DNA from: Pseudomonas azotoformans
Lineage (GTDB): Bacteria > Pseudomonadota > Gammaproteobacteria > Pseudomonadales > Pseudomonadaceae
Length of the DNA: 64,000 nt
Direction: 5' to 3'
Assembly: GCF_900103345.1 (NCBI RefSeq)
Contig: NZ_LT629702.1
Coordinates: forward strand, 6,549,501-6,613,500
In this document: positions 18,693 through 29,806 of the stretch, piece by piece
Layout of the letters: the number at the start of each line of letters is the position of its first letter
Position numbering within the stretch: position 1 is the stretch's first letter
Notes under the pieces: generated by a model
The model's database searches: none
What the model was told of the DNA's origin: nothing
What the model saw: the letters and a program-made list of their open reading frames with translations, nothing else
Program-made: the position numbers and the translations under genes

Positions 18693-20057
18693 TCAGAGCC
18701 CGGTCAACATCGCATCCGCCGGTGCATCGGCACGGTCTTGCGCAGTTATCTGGAAGTAGGCGAACCCCACCACCATAAAGCCCAGGAAGATCAGCCCGAT
18801 CAGCGCGTTGAACCAGGCCATGGCCACCAGGCACACCACCGCCAGCACCAGTGCAATGCCCGGCACGATGGGGTAACCCGGTGCGCGGAAGGTACGCTCC
18901 AGCAGCGGCTCGGTCCTGCGCAGTTTGAACAGGCTGAGCATGCTCATGATGTACATCACGATGGCGCCGAATACCGCCATGGTAATCATCGCCGCGGTCA
19001 GTGTCATACCGCCGAGGTTGATCAGGCCGTCGCTGTAGATCGCCGCGATGCCGACCACGCCACCGGCGATGATTGCGCGGTGGGGTGTCTGGAAGCGCGA
19101 CAGTTTGGCGAGGAATGAGGGCAGGTAACCGGCGCGGGCCAGGGCGAAAAACTGGCGCGAATACCCGAGGATGATGCCGTGGAAACTGGCCACCAGGCCG
19201 AACAGGCCGATCCACACCAGCATGTGCAACCAGCCGGAGCTGTCGCCGACCACGGTTTTCATGGCTTGTGGCAGTGGGTCGTTGATGTTGGACAGGGTGC
19301 GCCAGTCACCCACGCCACCGGCAAAGAACATAACGCCCATGGCCAGGATCACCAGGGTCAGGATGCCGCTGATGTAGGCCTTTGGAATGGTGCGCTTCGG
19401 ATCTTTCGCTTCTTCGGCGGCCATGGCGGCGCCTTCGATGGCGAGAAAGAACCAGATGGCGAAGGGAATTGCAGCAAACATCCCGGCAATCGCCGGTGCT
19501 CCGAACGTGTCGGAACCGGCCCAGCCGTTCAGGGCGAAGTTACTGAAGCTGAATGCGGGCGCCACTACGCCCATGAACACCAGCAACTCAGCGACGGCGA
19601 GTACGCACACCACCAGTTCGAAGGTGGCGGCGAGCTTAACGCCGAGGATGTTCAGGCCCATGAACACGATGTAGGCACCGACGGCCGCATGTTTGGGGGC
19701 CAGCGCCGGAAACTGCACATTCAGATAGGCGCCGATGGCCAAGGCGATGGCAGGCGGCGCAAAGACGAATTCGATCAAGGTCGCGAGCCCCGCGATCAAG
19801 CCGCCTTTCTCTCCAAAGGCGCGACGGCTGTAGGCAAACGGCCCACCCGCATGAGGAATTGCGGTGGTCAGTTCGGTGAAGCTGAAGATAAAACAGGTGT
19901 ACATCGCGGCAACCATCAATGAGGTCACCAGGAAGCCCAGGGTCCCGGCGACGCCCCAGCCATAGCTCCAGCCGAAGTACTCCCCGGATATCACCAGCCC
20001 GACCGCGATGCCCCATAAGTGCAGGGTGCCCAAGGTGGGTTTGAGTTGTGTGTTCAT
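18693..20057 (-). CDS. eat: Ethanolamine permease (APC superfamily)
   Basis: A 454-residue amino acid/polyamine/organocation transporter with about twelve membrane helices. Characteristic segments are LGTLHLWGIAVGLVISGEYF near residue 8, TTAIPHAGGPFAYSRRAFG near 60, and FFLAIEGAAMAAEEAKDPKR near 210. This is the Eat family that imports ethanolamine as carbon and nitrogen source. The ATG read from 20057 follows GGAGCGCATCACG; longer frames back to 20510 run through a REPIN and the kdp promoter and are not real. The ethanolamine ammonia-lyase genes (eutBC) usually nearby are absent in this window. Confidence 0.9.
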   Translation of the reverse strand: MNTQLKPTLGTLHLWGIAVGLVISGEYFGWSYGWGVAGTLGFLVTSLMVAAMYTCFIFSFTELTTAIPHAGGPFAYSRRAFGEKGGLIAGLATLIEFVFAPPAIALAIGAYLNVQFPALAPKHAAVGAYIVFMGLNILGVKLAATFELVVCVLAVAELLVFMGVVAPAFSFSNFALNGWAGSDTFGAPAIAGMFAAIPFAIWFFLAIEGAAMAAEEAKDPKRTIPKAYISGILTLVILAMGVMFFAGGVGDWRTLSNINDPLPQAMKTVVGDSSGWLHMLVWIGLFGLVASFHGIILGYSRQFFALARAGYLPSFLAKLSRFQTPHRAIIAGGVVGIAAIYSDGLINLGGMTLTAAMITMAVFGAIVMYIMSMLSLFKLRRTEPLLERTFRAPGYPIVPGIALVLAVVCLVAMAWFNALIGLIFLGFMVVGFAYFQITAQDRADAPADAMLTGL

Positions 20058-20218
20058 CGTGATGCGCTCCCTGAACGGTTTGGAATGATTCAAGGTGTTG
20101 CAGCGGACATGCCATGCCTCACAACCGTGTCGTAAAGCGGCGCAACTGTCGTCTGGGGGATGGTTTGGCGTTTGAAATTTTCCGGTGTCGCACCAGATAA
20201 GTGCAGGGGTGGCTGGCA

Positions 20219-20306
20219 GGGCCTCATCGGGGGCAAGCCCCCTCCCACACTTGGCCTGCGTAGACCGGTCAACATGTGGGAGGGGGCTTGCCCCCCGATG
20301 AGGCCC
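20219..20306. repeat. REPIN-type inverted repeat upstream of kdpF
   Basis: Arms of about 31 bases, 20219-20249 (containing GGGGGCAAGCCCCCTCCCAC) and 20275-20306, form a near-perfect inverted repeat around a 25-base spacer. It shares the GTGGGAG-GGCTTGC core with the other repeats but is a distinct subtype (GGGGGC rather than GCTCGC). Confidence 0.85.
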
Positions 20307-20352
20307 TCCAATCCAGCACAACCCTTCCTGTAAGCCCCGCATAAACCCACTC

Positions 20353-20404
20353 TTTACGCCGTCTTTACGCCCCGCCCACACCCTCGCTCTCGTTCCTTTA
20401 CGCC
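20353..20404 (+). promoter_or_regulatory. Candidate KdpE-binding/promoter region of kdpFABC
   Basis: TTTACGCC occurs three times, at 20353-20360, 20364-20371 and 20397-20404. The second copy continues as TTTACGCCCCGCCCAC, close to the TTTACACCCCGCCCG segment that I recall from the E. coli KdpE site. It lies 57-108 bases before kdpF. KdpD/KdpE are encoded downstream, so autoregulated induction under potassium limitation is expected. Confidence 0.6.
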
Positions 20405-20460
20405 ACTCCTGCCGACAATTGCCCCACACGCGGCACTCGCCGCTAAACGGAGAGACTTCC

Positions 20461-20550
20461 ATGAGCGTTCTGGACGGGGTGTCACTGCTATTGGCCGTGG
20501 CGCTGTTCATTTATCTGCTGGTTGCGCTGTTACGCGCGGATCGGAACTAG
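20461..20550 (+). CDS. kdpF: Potassium-transporting ATPase subunit F
   Basis: A 29-residue single-span peptide: MSVLDGVSLLLAVALFIYLL then VALLRADRN. This is the KdpF pattern (one hydrophobic helix and a short basic end). KdpF stabilises the KdpABC complex in the inner membrane. GGAGAGACTTCC precedes the ATG, and kdpA begins 9 bases after the stop. Confidence 0.9.
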   Translation: MSVLDGVSLLLAVALFIYLLVALLRADRN

Positions 20551-20559
20551 GAGCTGGCC

Positions 20560-22254
20560 ATGCACAGTTATGACTATTGGCTGATCATTGCCTTCTTTGC
20601 CGTGGTGCTGGTGCCGGCCCCGTTCCTGGGGCGGTTCTATTACAAAGTGATGGAGGGGCAGCGCACCTGGCTCACACCGGTGTTCGGCCCTGTGGAACGC
20701 GCCTGTTATCGCCTGTCGGGCGTGGATGAGCATCAGGAACAGAGCTGGCAGAAGTACATGCTGGCCTTGCTCGTTTTCAACCTTGCGGGCTTTTTGCTGT
20801 TGTTCGCGATCTTGTTGTTCCAGGACTACCTCCCACTGAACCCGCAGAAATTGCCGGGACAGGAATGGACGCTGGCGTTCAACACTGCGGTCAGTTTCAT
20901 GACCAACACCAACTGGCAGTCCTACAGCGGTGAAGCGTCCCTGAGCTACCTCAGCCAGATGGCCGGCCTGACCGTGCAGAACTTCGTCAGCGCGGCGACC
21001 GGTCTGGCCGTCCTTGTCGCTTTGTGTCGTGGGATCGGTCGCAAATCCACCAAGACCCTGGGCAACTTCTGGGTCGACATGACCCGCGCCACCCTCTACG
21101 GCTTGCTGCCGTTGTGCCTGGTACTGGCGTTGTTCCTGGTGTGGCAGGGCGTACCCCAGACCTTCGCCCATTACGTGGATGCCGTGACCCTGCAGGGTGT
21201 GGATCAAGTGATCCCCCTGGGCCCGGCGGCCAGCCAGATTGCGATCAAGCAGTTGGGCACCAACGGCGGTGGCTTCTTCGGCGTCAACTCGGCACATCCG
21301 TTTGAAGACCCTACCGCTTGGGCAAACTTGTTCGAAGTGGCGTCAATCATCCTGATCCCCGTGGCGCTGGTGTTCACCTTCGGTCATTACGTGAAAGACC
21401 TGCGTCAGAGCCGCGCGATCCTCGGCTGCATGCTGGCGTTGTTCATCATCGGCGGCGCGACCTCGCTGTGGGCCGAATACCAGCCCAACCCGACCCTGAA
21501 CAACCCGGCCGTGGAGCAGACTGCACCACTGGAAGGCAAGGAGGCACGCTTCGGTACCACCGGCACGGTGCTGTGGTCGGTGACCACGACAGCGGCGTCC
21601 AACGGCTCGGTCAACGGCATGCAGGACAGCCTGAGCCCTCTCAGTGGCATGGTCGCGCTGGTCAACATGATGGTCGGCGAAGTGATCTTCGGCGGCGTCG
21701 GCGCCGGCATGTACGGCATGTTGCTCAACGTGTTGATTGCAGTGTTCCTCGCCGGCCTGATGATTGGCCGCACCCCGGAATACCTGGGCAAGAAGCTGCA
21801 GGCCAAAGAAGTGCAATTGCTGGTGGTGACCTTGCTGGTGATGCCGGTGGGCGTGCTGGTGCTCGGCGCCATTGCCGCCAGCCTGCCCGGCCCTGCCGGC
21901 GCTATCAGCAACCCCGGCCCCCACGGTTTCAGCCAGTTGCTTTACGCCTACACCTCGGCCAGCGCCAACAACGGCTCGGCGTTCGGCGGCTTCAGCGCCA
22001 ACACCCCGTTTCACAACCTGATGCTGGGCCTTGGCATGTTGATCGGCCGCTTCGGCTACATCCTCCCGGTACTGGCCCTGGCCGGCAGCCTGGCGATGAA
22101 GAAGACCGCACCGATTGGCCAGAACAGCTTCCCGACCCATGGCCCGCTGTTCGTGACCCTGTTGACCGTGACCATTCTGCTGGTGGGCGGCCTGACCTTC
22201 CTGCCGACGCTGGCACTGGGCCCTATCGCTGAACATCTGAGCATGGGCTTCTAA
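20560..22254 (+). CDS. kdpA: Potassium-transporting ATPase, K+-binding subunit A
   Basis: Channel-like subunit of the high-affinity K+ pump, 564 residues, about ten membrane helices related to Trk/Ktr transporters. Selectivity-filter repeats are visible: TNTNWQSYSGE (near 110), GTNGGGFFGVNSAHPFEDP (near 232), TTAASNGSVN (near 344) and SANNGSAFGGF (near 468). AGGAG precedes the ATG. kdpB follows after 6 bases. Confidence 0.97.
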   Translation: MHSYDYWLIIAFFAVVLVPAPFLGRFYYKVMEGQRTWLTPVFGPVERACYRLSGVDEHQEQSWQKYMLALLVFNLAGFLLLFAILLFQDYLPLNPQKLPGQEWTLAFNTAVSFMTNTNWQSYSGEASLSYLSQMAGLTVQNFVSAATGLAVLVALCRGIGRKSTKTLGNFWVDMTRATLYGLLPLCLVLALFLVWQGVPQTFAHYVDAVTLQGVDQVIPLGPAASQIAIKQLGTNGGGFFGVNSAHPFEDPTAWANLFEVASIILIPVALVFTFGHYVKDLRQSRAILGCMLALFIIGGATSLWAEYQPNPTLNNPAVEQTAPLEGKEARFGTTGTVLWSVTTTAASNGSVNGMQDSLSPLSGMVALVNMMVGEVIFGGVGAGMYGMLLNVLIAVFLAGLMIGRTPEYLGKKLQAKEVQLLVVTLLVMPVGVLVLGAIAASLPGPAGAISNPGPHGFSQLLYAYTSASANNGSAFGGFSANTPFHNLMLGLGMLIGRFGYILPVLALAGSLAMKKTAPIGQNSFPTHGPLFVTLLTVTILLVGGLTFLPTLALGPIAEHLSMGF

Positions 22255-22260
22255 GGGGAT

Positions 22261-24324
<2,064 letters not shown>

Positions 24325-24388
24325 CCCGATTCCTGTGGGCGCCCGGCGGGTGCCCACAGGTTGCAATGACCGAATTGAGGAATCCGAA

Positions 24389-24934
24389 ATGTCCAACATG
24401 ATCCGCCCGGCCCTGAGCCTGCTGGTGCTCATGACCCTGATTACCGGCGTCGCTTACCCACTGGTGGTCACCGGTGTCGCCCAAGTGGCTTTCCCGAACC
24501 AGGCCAATGGCAGCCTGGTACGCGATGACAGCGGCAAGGTGCGTGGCTCCAGCCTGATCGCCCAGGACTTTACCGGTGACAACTGGTTCCACCCGCGCCC
24601 CTCGGCTGGCGCTTTTGCGACGGTCTCCAGCAGTGCCAGTAACCTTGGCCCAAGCAACCCGGCGCTGGCGACGCGTATCTTCGATGACGCGAGTAAACAG
24701 CTGGTGCCGAGCCAGGGGCCGGTGCCTCTGGTATCGCTGACTACCTCTGGCAGCGGTCTTGATCCACACTTGCCACCACAGGCGATTGCCTATCAACTGG
24801 CGCGGGTGGCGGTGGCGCGGAATGTGCCGGTGTCGACCTTGCAGCGCTTGCTCGATGAACACATCGAAAGCCCGCTGGTGGGTCCACCGGTGGTGAATGT
24901 GCTGGCGCTGAACATGGCGCTGGAAAAGTTGTAG
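24389..24934 (+). CDS. kdpC: Potassium-transporting ATPase subunit C
   Basis: Single-span subunit of the Kdp pump, 181 residues: membrane anchor [20 protein letters not shown], then GSLV and the family motifs [27 protein letters not shown] and [12 protein letters not shown]. The ATG at 24389 follows GAGGAATCCGAA. The longer frame from 24335 adds 18 residues without homology. A REPIN separates it from kdpD. Confidence 0.96.
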   Translation: MSNMIRPALSLLVLMTLITGVAYPLVVTGVAQVAFPNQANGSLVRDDSGKVRGSSLIAQDFTGDNWFHPRPSAGAFATVSSSASNLGPSNPALATRIFDDASKQLVPSQGPVPLVSLTTSGSGLDPHLPPQAIAYQLARVAVARNVPVSTLQRLLDEHIESPLVGPPVVNVLALNMALEKL

Positions 24935-24942
24935 GCCGTGGC

Positions 24943-25019
24943 GCCGCCATCGCAGACAAGCCAGCTCCCACAGGGGAATGCATTCCAAATGTGGGAGTGG
25001 GCTTGCCCGCGATGGTGGC
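24943..25019. repeat. REPIN-type inverted repeat between kdpC and kdpD
   Basis: Arms 24943-24972 and 24990-25019, each about 30 bases with a few mismatches, around the spacer GGGGAATGCATTCCAAA. The region from CAGCTCCCACA through GTGGGAG is identical to the element after kdpE (28456-28532). Confidence 0.87.
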
Positions 25020-25058
25020 CTGATGCGCAATCAATAAACATCTGAAGGAACCCCGAGC

Positions 25059-27710
25059 ATGAGCGACTCCGGCCGCGCCGATGCCCTGTTAGCCGATCTG
25101 CCCCGGGACGGCCGTGGCCGGCTCAAAGTATTCCTTGGCGCCGCGCCGGGTGTGGGCAAGACCTACGCCATGCTCCAGGCTGCGCACACGCAACTGCGAC
25201 AGGGCGTGAAGCTGATCGCCGGCGTGGTCGAAACCCACGGCCGCGCCGAGACCGAAGCCTTGCTCAGCGGCCTGCCGCAGCAACCGTTACTGCGCAGTGA
25301 ATACCGTGGCGTGATGCTCGAAGAAATGGACCTCGACGGCCTGCTCGCCGCCAAGCCCAAGCTGGTGCTGGTGGATGAACTGGCCCACAGCAACGCCCCC
25401 GGTAGCCGTCACGAAAAGCGCTGGCAAGACATCCAGGAACTGCTCGCCGCCGGCATCAACGTGTTTACCACGGTCAACGTCCAGCATCTGGAAAGCCTCA
25501 ACGACCAGGTCCGCGGCATCACTGGCGTGCAGGTGCGTGAAACCCTGCCGGACTGGGTGCTGCAAGAGGCCGACGAACTGCTGCTGATCGACCTGCCGTC
25601 CCGCGAACTGTTGGAGCGCCTGCGCGACGGCAAGGTCTATGTGCCGGAGCAGGCGCGTGCGGCTATCGATGCGTTCTTCACCCAGACCAACCTCATGGCC
25701 CTGCGCGAGTTGGCGATGCAGACCGCTGCCGCCCACGTCGATGACGATTTGGCCCAGGGCTATCGCCAGCTTGGGCAGGCTGCGCCGGCGGTGCGTGGGC
25801 GTTTGCTGGTCGGCGTGGATGGCGATGCGCAGGCCGAGCGCCTGGTGCGCCATGCCAGCCGCGTCGCCCAGCGCCGCCATTTGCCGTGGAGCCTGGTGCA
25901 TATCGATAACGGTCGTGCGCGGGACGAGCAGTCGCGGCTGCGCCTGCAGAATGCCCAGCAGTTGGCCGAGCGCCTGGGTGGCGAGGTGGTATTGCTGCGC
26001 GCAGGAGAGGTGGCCAAGACGCTGATCCAGCACGCCGCCGAACGCCGCGCCAGCCTGCTGCTGGTGGGGCAGTCGCGCATGCGTTGGCGCCGTCGCTTGT
26101 TCGGCGGCGGCCTGGCTGCGCGCTTGCTGCGTAATGCGCGGGGCTTGGAAATCAACGTCCTCGACAGTGACGACATGCCTGCGCCGCCACGCTTGCCGGA
26201 TGTACGCGGGCTGGTGTGGTTTGACTATGCGCTGGCAGTTGTGGCGACGGTGGTTGCGGCAGCGGTGGCCTGGGCAGTGTCCAGCGCCTTGCCGTTGCCG
26301 AACATTTCGTTGGTGTTCCTCGCTGCGGTGTTGCTGGTGGCGGTGCGCAGCAGCTTGGGGCCGTCGCTGGTGTGTGCGGCGTTGTCGTTCCTGACTTATG
26401 ACTTCCTCTTCATCCCGCCGAATTTTTCCTTCGCCATCCAGCGCGAAGAAGACGTACTGACCCTGTTGTTCTTCCTGTTGATGGCGGCGTTGACCGGCAA
26501 CCTGGCTGCGCGCCAGCGCCGTCAGTTGCAGGCGTTGCGCGACACCCAGGAAGAAACCAGCGAGCTGCTCGACCTGTCGCGCAAACTCACGGCCGCCACT
26601 GATCGCCAGGCGGTGATCAGTGCTGCCGCGCATCACCTGGAAGGCTGGAGCGACCTGGACCTGTGCCTGGTCAATCGCGATGGCCAAGGCGGTTGGACCA
26701 TCGAGACGGGCGGCCCGCTGACCCTGACTGAAGCCGAGCGGGCCGCCGCCGATTGGGCCTGGCAGCATGACCAGCCGGCGGGTATGGGCACCGGCACCTT
26801 GCCGTTCGGGCGCTGGTGGTGGTGGCCGCTGTCGGGGGAAGAAGGCCCGCTGGGTTTGCTCGGGGTCAGTCCCAAACCGGGCCTGGAGTTGAGTGGGCAA
26901 CGTCGTCGTCTGCTCACTGCCTTGAGCCAACCGCTGGCCCAGGCGCTGGCGCGGGCGCAACTGGCCCAGGAGTTGGAGTCTGCAAGGTTGCACGGCGAAA
27001 CCGAGCAACTGCGCAGCGCCTTGCTGGCGTCGGTATCCCATGATTTGCGCACGCCGCTGACCTCCATGCGGGGCAGCATCGATAGCCTGCTGGCACTCGG
27101 TGAGGCCATCCCGCTGGAGGACCGCCGCGAATTGCTTGAAGGCACCCGCGATGAGGCTGAGCGCCTGGACCGTTACATCCAGAACCTGCTGGACATGACC
27201 CGCCTCGGCCACGGTGCTTTGAAGCTGGCGCGCGATTGGGTGTCGCCGGGTGATATCGTCGGCAGCGCCCTTGGCCGTTTGCGTGCAGTGCTGGCGCCGT
27301 TGCAGGTGAGTACCGAAGTGCCGCCCGAGTTGCCGTTGTTATATGTGCACGCGGCGCTGATCGAGCAGGCGCTGGTCAATGTGCTGGAAAACGCCGCACG
27401 TTTTTCGCCGCCGCAAGGGCGCTTGCAACTGAGCGCCGGCGTTGCCGATAACCAGCTGTTCTTCGCCGTGGCTGATGAAGGCCCCGGTATTCCCGAGGAT
27501 GAGCGCGCGAAGATCTTCGATATGTTCTACACCGCAGCACGCGGTGATCGCGGAGGGCAGGGCACGGGGCTGGGCCTCGCAATTTGCCAGGGCATGGTCG
27601 GCGCCCACGGTGGGCATATCAGCGTGGCCGACGGCATTGACGGGCGTGGCACCTGCATTACCTTGTTCCTGCCTTTGCCGACACAGCCTGGCCTGGAGCG
27701 CGAGGCATGA
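25059..27710 (+). CDS. kdpD: Osmosensitive K+ channel histidine kinase
   Basis: Membrane sensor kinase of 883 residues that senses potassium limitation and phosphorylates KdpE. In order: KdpD domain with Walker A GAAPGVGKTYAM (about 28-39), a Usp-like domain (about 245-370, LLVGVDGDAQAERLVRHAS), four membrane helices (about 385-490), a GAF-like linker, HisKA with phospho-accepting H661 in VSHDLRTPLTSMRG, and HATPase with NVLENAARFSP, DEGPGIPEDE and GTGLGLAI. It follows the REPIN by 39 bases with AGGAAC before ATG. Confidence 0.96.
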   Translation: MSDSGRADALLADLPRDGRGRLKVFLGAAPGVGKTYAMLQAAHTQLRQGVKLIAGVVETHGRAETEALLSGLPQQPLLRSEYRGVMLEEMDLDGLLAAKPKLVLVDELAHSNAPGSRHEKRWQDIQELLAAGINVFTTVNVQHLESLNDQVRGITGVQVRETLPDWVLQEADELLLIDLPSRELLERLRDGKVYVPEQARAAIDAFFTQTNLMALRELAMQTAAAHVDDDLAQGYRQLGQAAPAVRGRLLVGVDGDAQAERLVRHASRVAQRRHLPWSLVHIDNGRARDEQSRLRLQNAQQLAERLGGEVVLLRAGEVAKTLIQHAAERRASLLLVGQSRMRWRRRLFGGGLAARLLRNARGLEINVLDSDDMPAPPRLPDVRGLVWFDYALAVVATVVAAAVAWAVSSALPLPNISLVFLAAVLLVAVRSSLGPSLVCAALSFLTYDFLFIPPNFSFAIQREEDVLTLLFFLLMAALTGNLAARQRRQLQALRDTQEETSELLDLSRKLTAATDRQAVISAAAHHLEGWSDLDLCLVNRDGQGGWTIETGGPLTLTEAERAAADWAWQHDQPAGMGTGTLPFGRWWWWPLSGEEGPLGLLGVSPKPGLELSGQRRRLLTALSQPLAQALARAQLAQELESARLHGETEQLRSALLASVSHDLRTPLTSMRGSIDSLLALGEAIPLEDRRELLEGTRDEAERLDRYIQNLLDMTRLGHGALKLARDWVSPGDIVGSALGRLRAVLAPLQVSTEVPPELPLLYVHAALIEQALVNVLENAARFSPPQGRLQLSAGVADNQLFFAVADEGPGIPEDERAKIFDMFYTAARGDRGGQGTGLGLAICQGMVGAHGGHISVADGIDGRGTCITLFLPLPTQPGLEREA

Positions 27711-27747
27711 GCTACCCTGTTTTCTTCACGGATTTTGATTGGAAGCC

Positions 27748-28437
27748 ATGAGCCAGACCGCGACGATTTTGGTCATTGATGACGAACCGCAGATCCGCAA
27801 ATTCCTGCGCATCAGCCTGGCCTCCCAGGGCTACAAAGTGATTGAGGCTGGCACCGGCAACGAAGGCCTGGCCCAGGCAGCGTTGAACAAACCGGACCTG
27901 TTGGTCCTCGACCTTGGCCTGCCGGACATGGACGGCCAGCAGGTGCTGCGTGAATTTCGCGAGTGGTCGACGGTGCCGGTGCTGGTGCTGTCGGTGCGGG
28001 CCAGCGAGGGGCAAAAGGTCGAGGCCCTGGATGGTGGCGCAAATGACTACGTGACCAAACCCTTCGGTATCCAGGAATTCCTGGCCCGGGTGCGGGCGCT
28101 GCTGCGTCAGGCGCCAGCGGGTGAGGCCCAGGAAGCAGCCTTGCGTTTTGGCCCGCTGACGGTGGACCTGGCCTATCGCCGGGTGCTGCTGGACGGGGCG
28201 GAGGTGGCGCTGACGCGCAAGGAGTATGCGGTGCTGGCGCAACTGGCGCGGCATCCGGGGCGGGTGATTACCCAGCAACAATTACTCAAGGATATCTGGG
28301 GACCGACCCATACCGAAGACAGCCATTACTTGCGCATTGTGGTTGGGCATCTGCGACAGAAACTGGCAGATGACCCGACTCAGCCACGGTTTATCGTGAC
28401 TGAGGCGGGGGTGGGGTATCGGTTGTTGGGCGGATAG
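27748..28437 (+). CDS. kdpE: KDP operon response regulator
   Basis: OmpR-type response regulator of 229 residues. The receiver domain (1-120) has acidic pocket D11/D12, phospho-acceptor D55 in LLVLDLGLPDMDG and the switch lysine in VTKPFG. The winged-helix domain (about 130-229) ends ...TEAGVGYRLLGG. It is expected to activate kdpFABC. ATG at 27748 follows GGAAGCC; the TTG at 27739 would add three residues only. Confidence 0.96.
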   Translation: MSQTATILVIDDEPQIRKFLRISLASQGYKVIEAGTGNEGLAQAALNKPDLLVLDLGLPDMDGQQVLREFREWSTVPVLVLSVRASEGQKVEALDGGANDYVTKPFGIQEFLARVRALLRQAPAGEAQEAALRFGPLTVDLAYRRVLLDGAEVALTRKEYAVLAQLARHPGRVITQQQLLKDIWGPTHTEDSHYLRIVVGHLRQKLADDPTQPRFIVTEAGVGYRLLGG

Positions 28438-28455
28438 ATCGTTGGTGCTTGCTCT

Positions 28456-28532
28456 GGCGTCATCGCAGGCAAGCCAGCTCCCACAGGGGAATGCATTCCA
28501 AATGTGGGAGCTGGCTTGCCTGCGATGACGCC
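28456..28532. repeat. REPIN-type inverted repeat between kdpE and the patatin gene
   Basis: Perfect 30-base arms 28456-28485 and 28503-28532 around GGGGAATGCATTCCAAA, the same centre as the kdpC-kdpD element. It lies between convergent genes and could act as a bidirectional transcript end. Confidence 0.9.
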
Positions 28533-28551
28533 ATCAGCGTCACCAAGGATC

Positions 28552-29589
28552 TCAGCGCTGCTCACTCTCATAGCGGTCCAGCGTATCACTGGCAATTTCC
28601 CGTCCCAAGGCGATCAACTCCGGCGCCTTGTAGAACTCGAAAAACCGGCACACCCGCTTTGGCACGTTGATCAGCACGTCGGGCGGGTAGCCGGCGATCT
28701 TGTACTGCGCCAGTGACGTCTGCATCACCTCGAAACTCTGGTTGATCAGGTCCAGCAGCGAAGCCGGGCCGACGTTATCGATGATGAACGACCCGGTTGC
28801 TGACTTCGGTGCGCCGGGCTTTTCCGGTGCGGCGGCGGGCTGTTGGGATTCCGGCTCGGCGGCCTCCAGCCACGGGTTGATCTCCGCCGCCTGCGCCTCC
28901 AACGCCTCTTGCTCCAGTTTCATCAACTGTTCGGCCTGCTTGCGGCGAAAGGGCAGGTGCGAACCCAGTGATCGCGCCAGGTTGTTGAAGCGGCTCTTGA
29001 ACGCGGGTGGGCGTTGGATCACCGGCAACTGGTAGTGCTTCTGATTGGTGGCGTTGAGGTTGACCGCGATGATCAAGTCACAGTGGCTCGACACCACCGG
29101 CACGATGGGCAGCGGGTTGAGCAGGCCGCCGTCCACCAGCATGCGGTTGCCTTGCATCACCGGGGTGAACAGGCTGGGGATCGCCGCCGAGGCGCGCATG
29201 GCTTGGTGCAGGCAGCCTTCCTGGAACCAGATTTCCTGCTGGTTGGTGAGGTCGGTGGCGACGGCGGTGTAGGGGATGCGTAGTTCTTCGATGTTGATCT
29301 CGCCGACGATCTTGCGGATCTGCCCGAAGACTTTCTCGCCGCGAATGGCGCCCAGGCGGAAGCTCACGTCGACCAGGCGCAACACGTCGAGGTAGTCTAG
29401 GCTTTCAATCCAGTTTCGATACTCGTCCAGCTTGCCGGCGGCGTAAATGCCGCCCACTACGGCCCCCATTGAACAGCCGGCGATACAGGCGATGTCGTAG
29501 CCGCGCCGCTCGATCTCCTCGATTACCCCGATATGGGCGTAGCCCCGGGCCCCACCGGAGCCCAGCACCAAGGCAACACGTTTCTTCAT
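28552..29589 (-). CDS. Patatin-like phospholipase family protein
   Basis: A 345-residue member of the RssA/patatin group. The oxyanion motif GSGGARGYAHIG (about 10-21), nucleophile elbow GCSMGAVVGG (about 39-48) and catalytic aspartate in DGGLLNPLPI form the Ser-Asp dyad of patatin lipases. The C-terminal third (from about 230) is Ala/Glu/Pro-rich and helical. The ATG read from 29589 has GGAGGA eight bases upstream. Acyl hydrolase activity on phospholipids is the family function; the specific role is unknown. Confidence 0.88.
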   Translation of the reverse strand: MKKRVALVLGSGGARGYAHIGVIEEIERRGYDIACIAGCSMGAVVGGIYAAGKLDEYRNWIESLDYLDVLRLVDVSFRLGAIRGEKVFGQIRKIVGEINIEELRIPYTAVATDLTNQQEIWFQEGCLHQAMRASAAIPSLFTPVMQGNRMLVDGGLLNPLPIVPVVSSHCDLIIAVNLNATNQKHYQLPVIQRPPAFKSRFNNLARSLGSHLPFRRKQAEQLMKLEQEALEAQAAEINPWLEAAEPESQQPAAAPEKPGAPKSATGSFIIDNVGPASLLDLINQSFEVMQTSLAQYKIAGYPPDVLINVPKRVCRFFEFYKAPELIALGREIASDTLDRYESEQR

Positions 29590-29806
29590 GGTCCATGTCC
29601 TCCCCAAGGCAGGTCCCCACAATGCACCCAATGAGGGGGTGGCTTCAATGTTCGTGGGAGCCTGCAATATTTTTCCAGGATAGCGCTGCTGCTCGGGTAT
29701 GCTCTGGCCAATAGGTACTATCGATTTCAGGCTAAGGACAGGCACTTTTCCCTGTAGGCAACGTCTACAACGTACGACTGTTTTTCTTTATTTTGAGGTG
29801 TCATCG

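Larger units (their letters stand above)
20058..20460. other. 403-bp intergenic region between eat and kdpF
   Basis: No gene. It holds the REPIN at 20219-20306 and, closer to kdpF, three TTTACGCC repeats that look like the KdpE control region (20353-20404). Promoters for the divergent eat and kdp genes must lie on either side of the REPIN. Confidence 0.7.

Noticed and set aside
24943..28532. Palindromic repeats considered as a CRISPR array or attachment sites
   Set aside because: Only two copies, 3.5 kb apart, each an inverted repeat with the Pseudomonas REP core and no cas or integrase gene.
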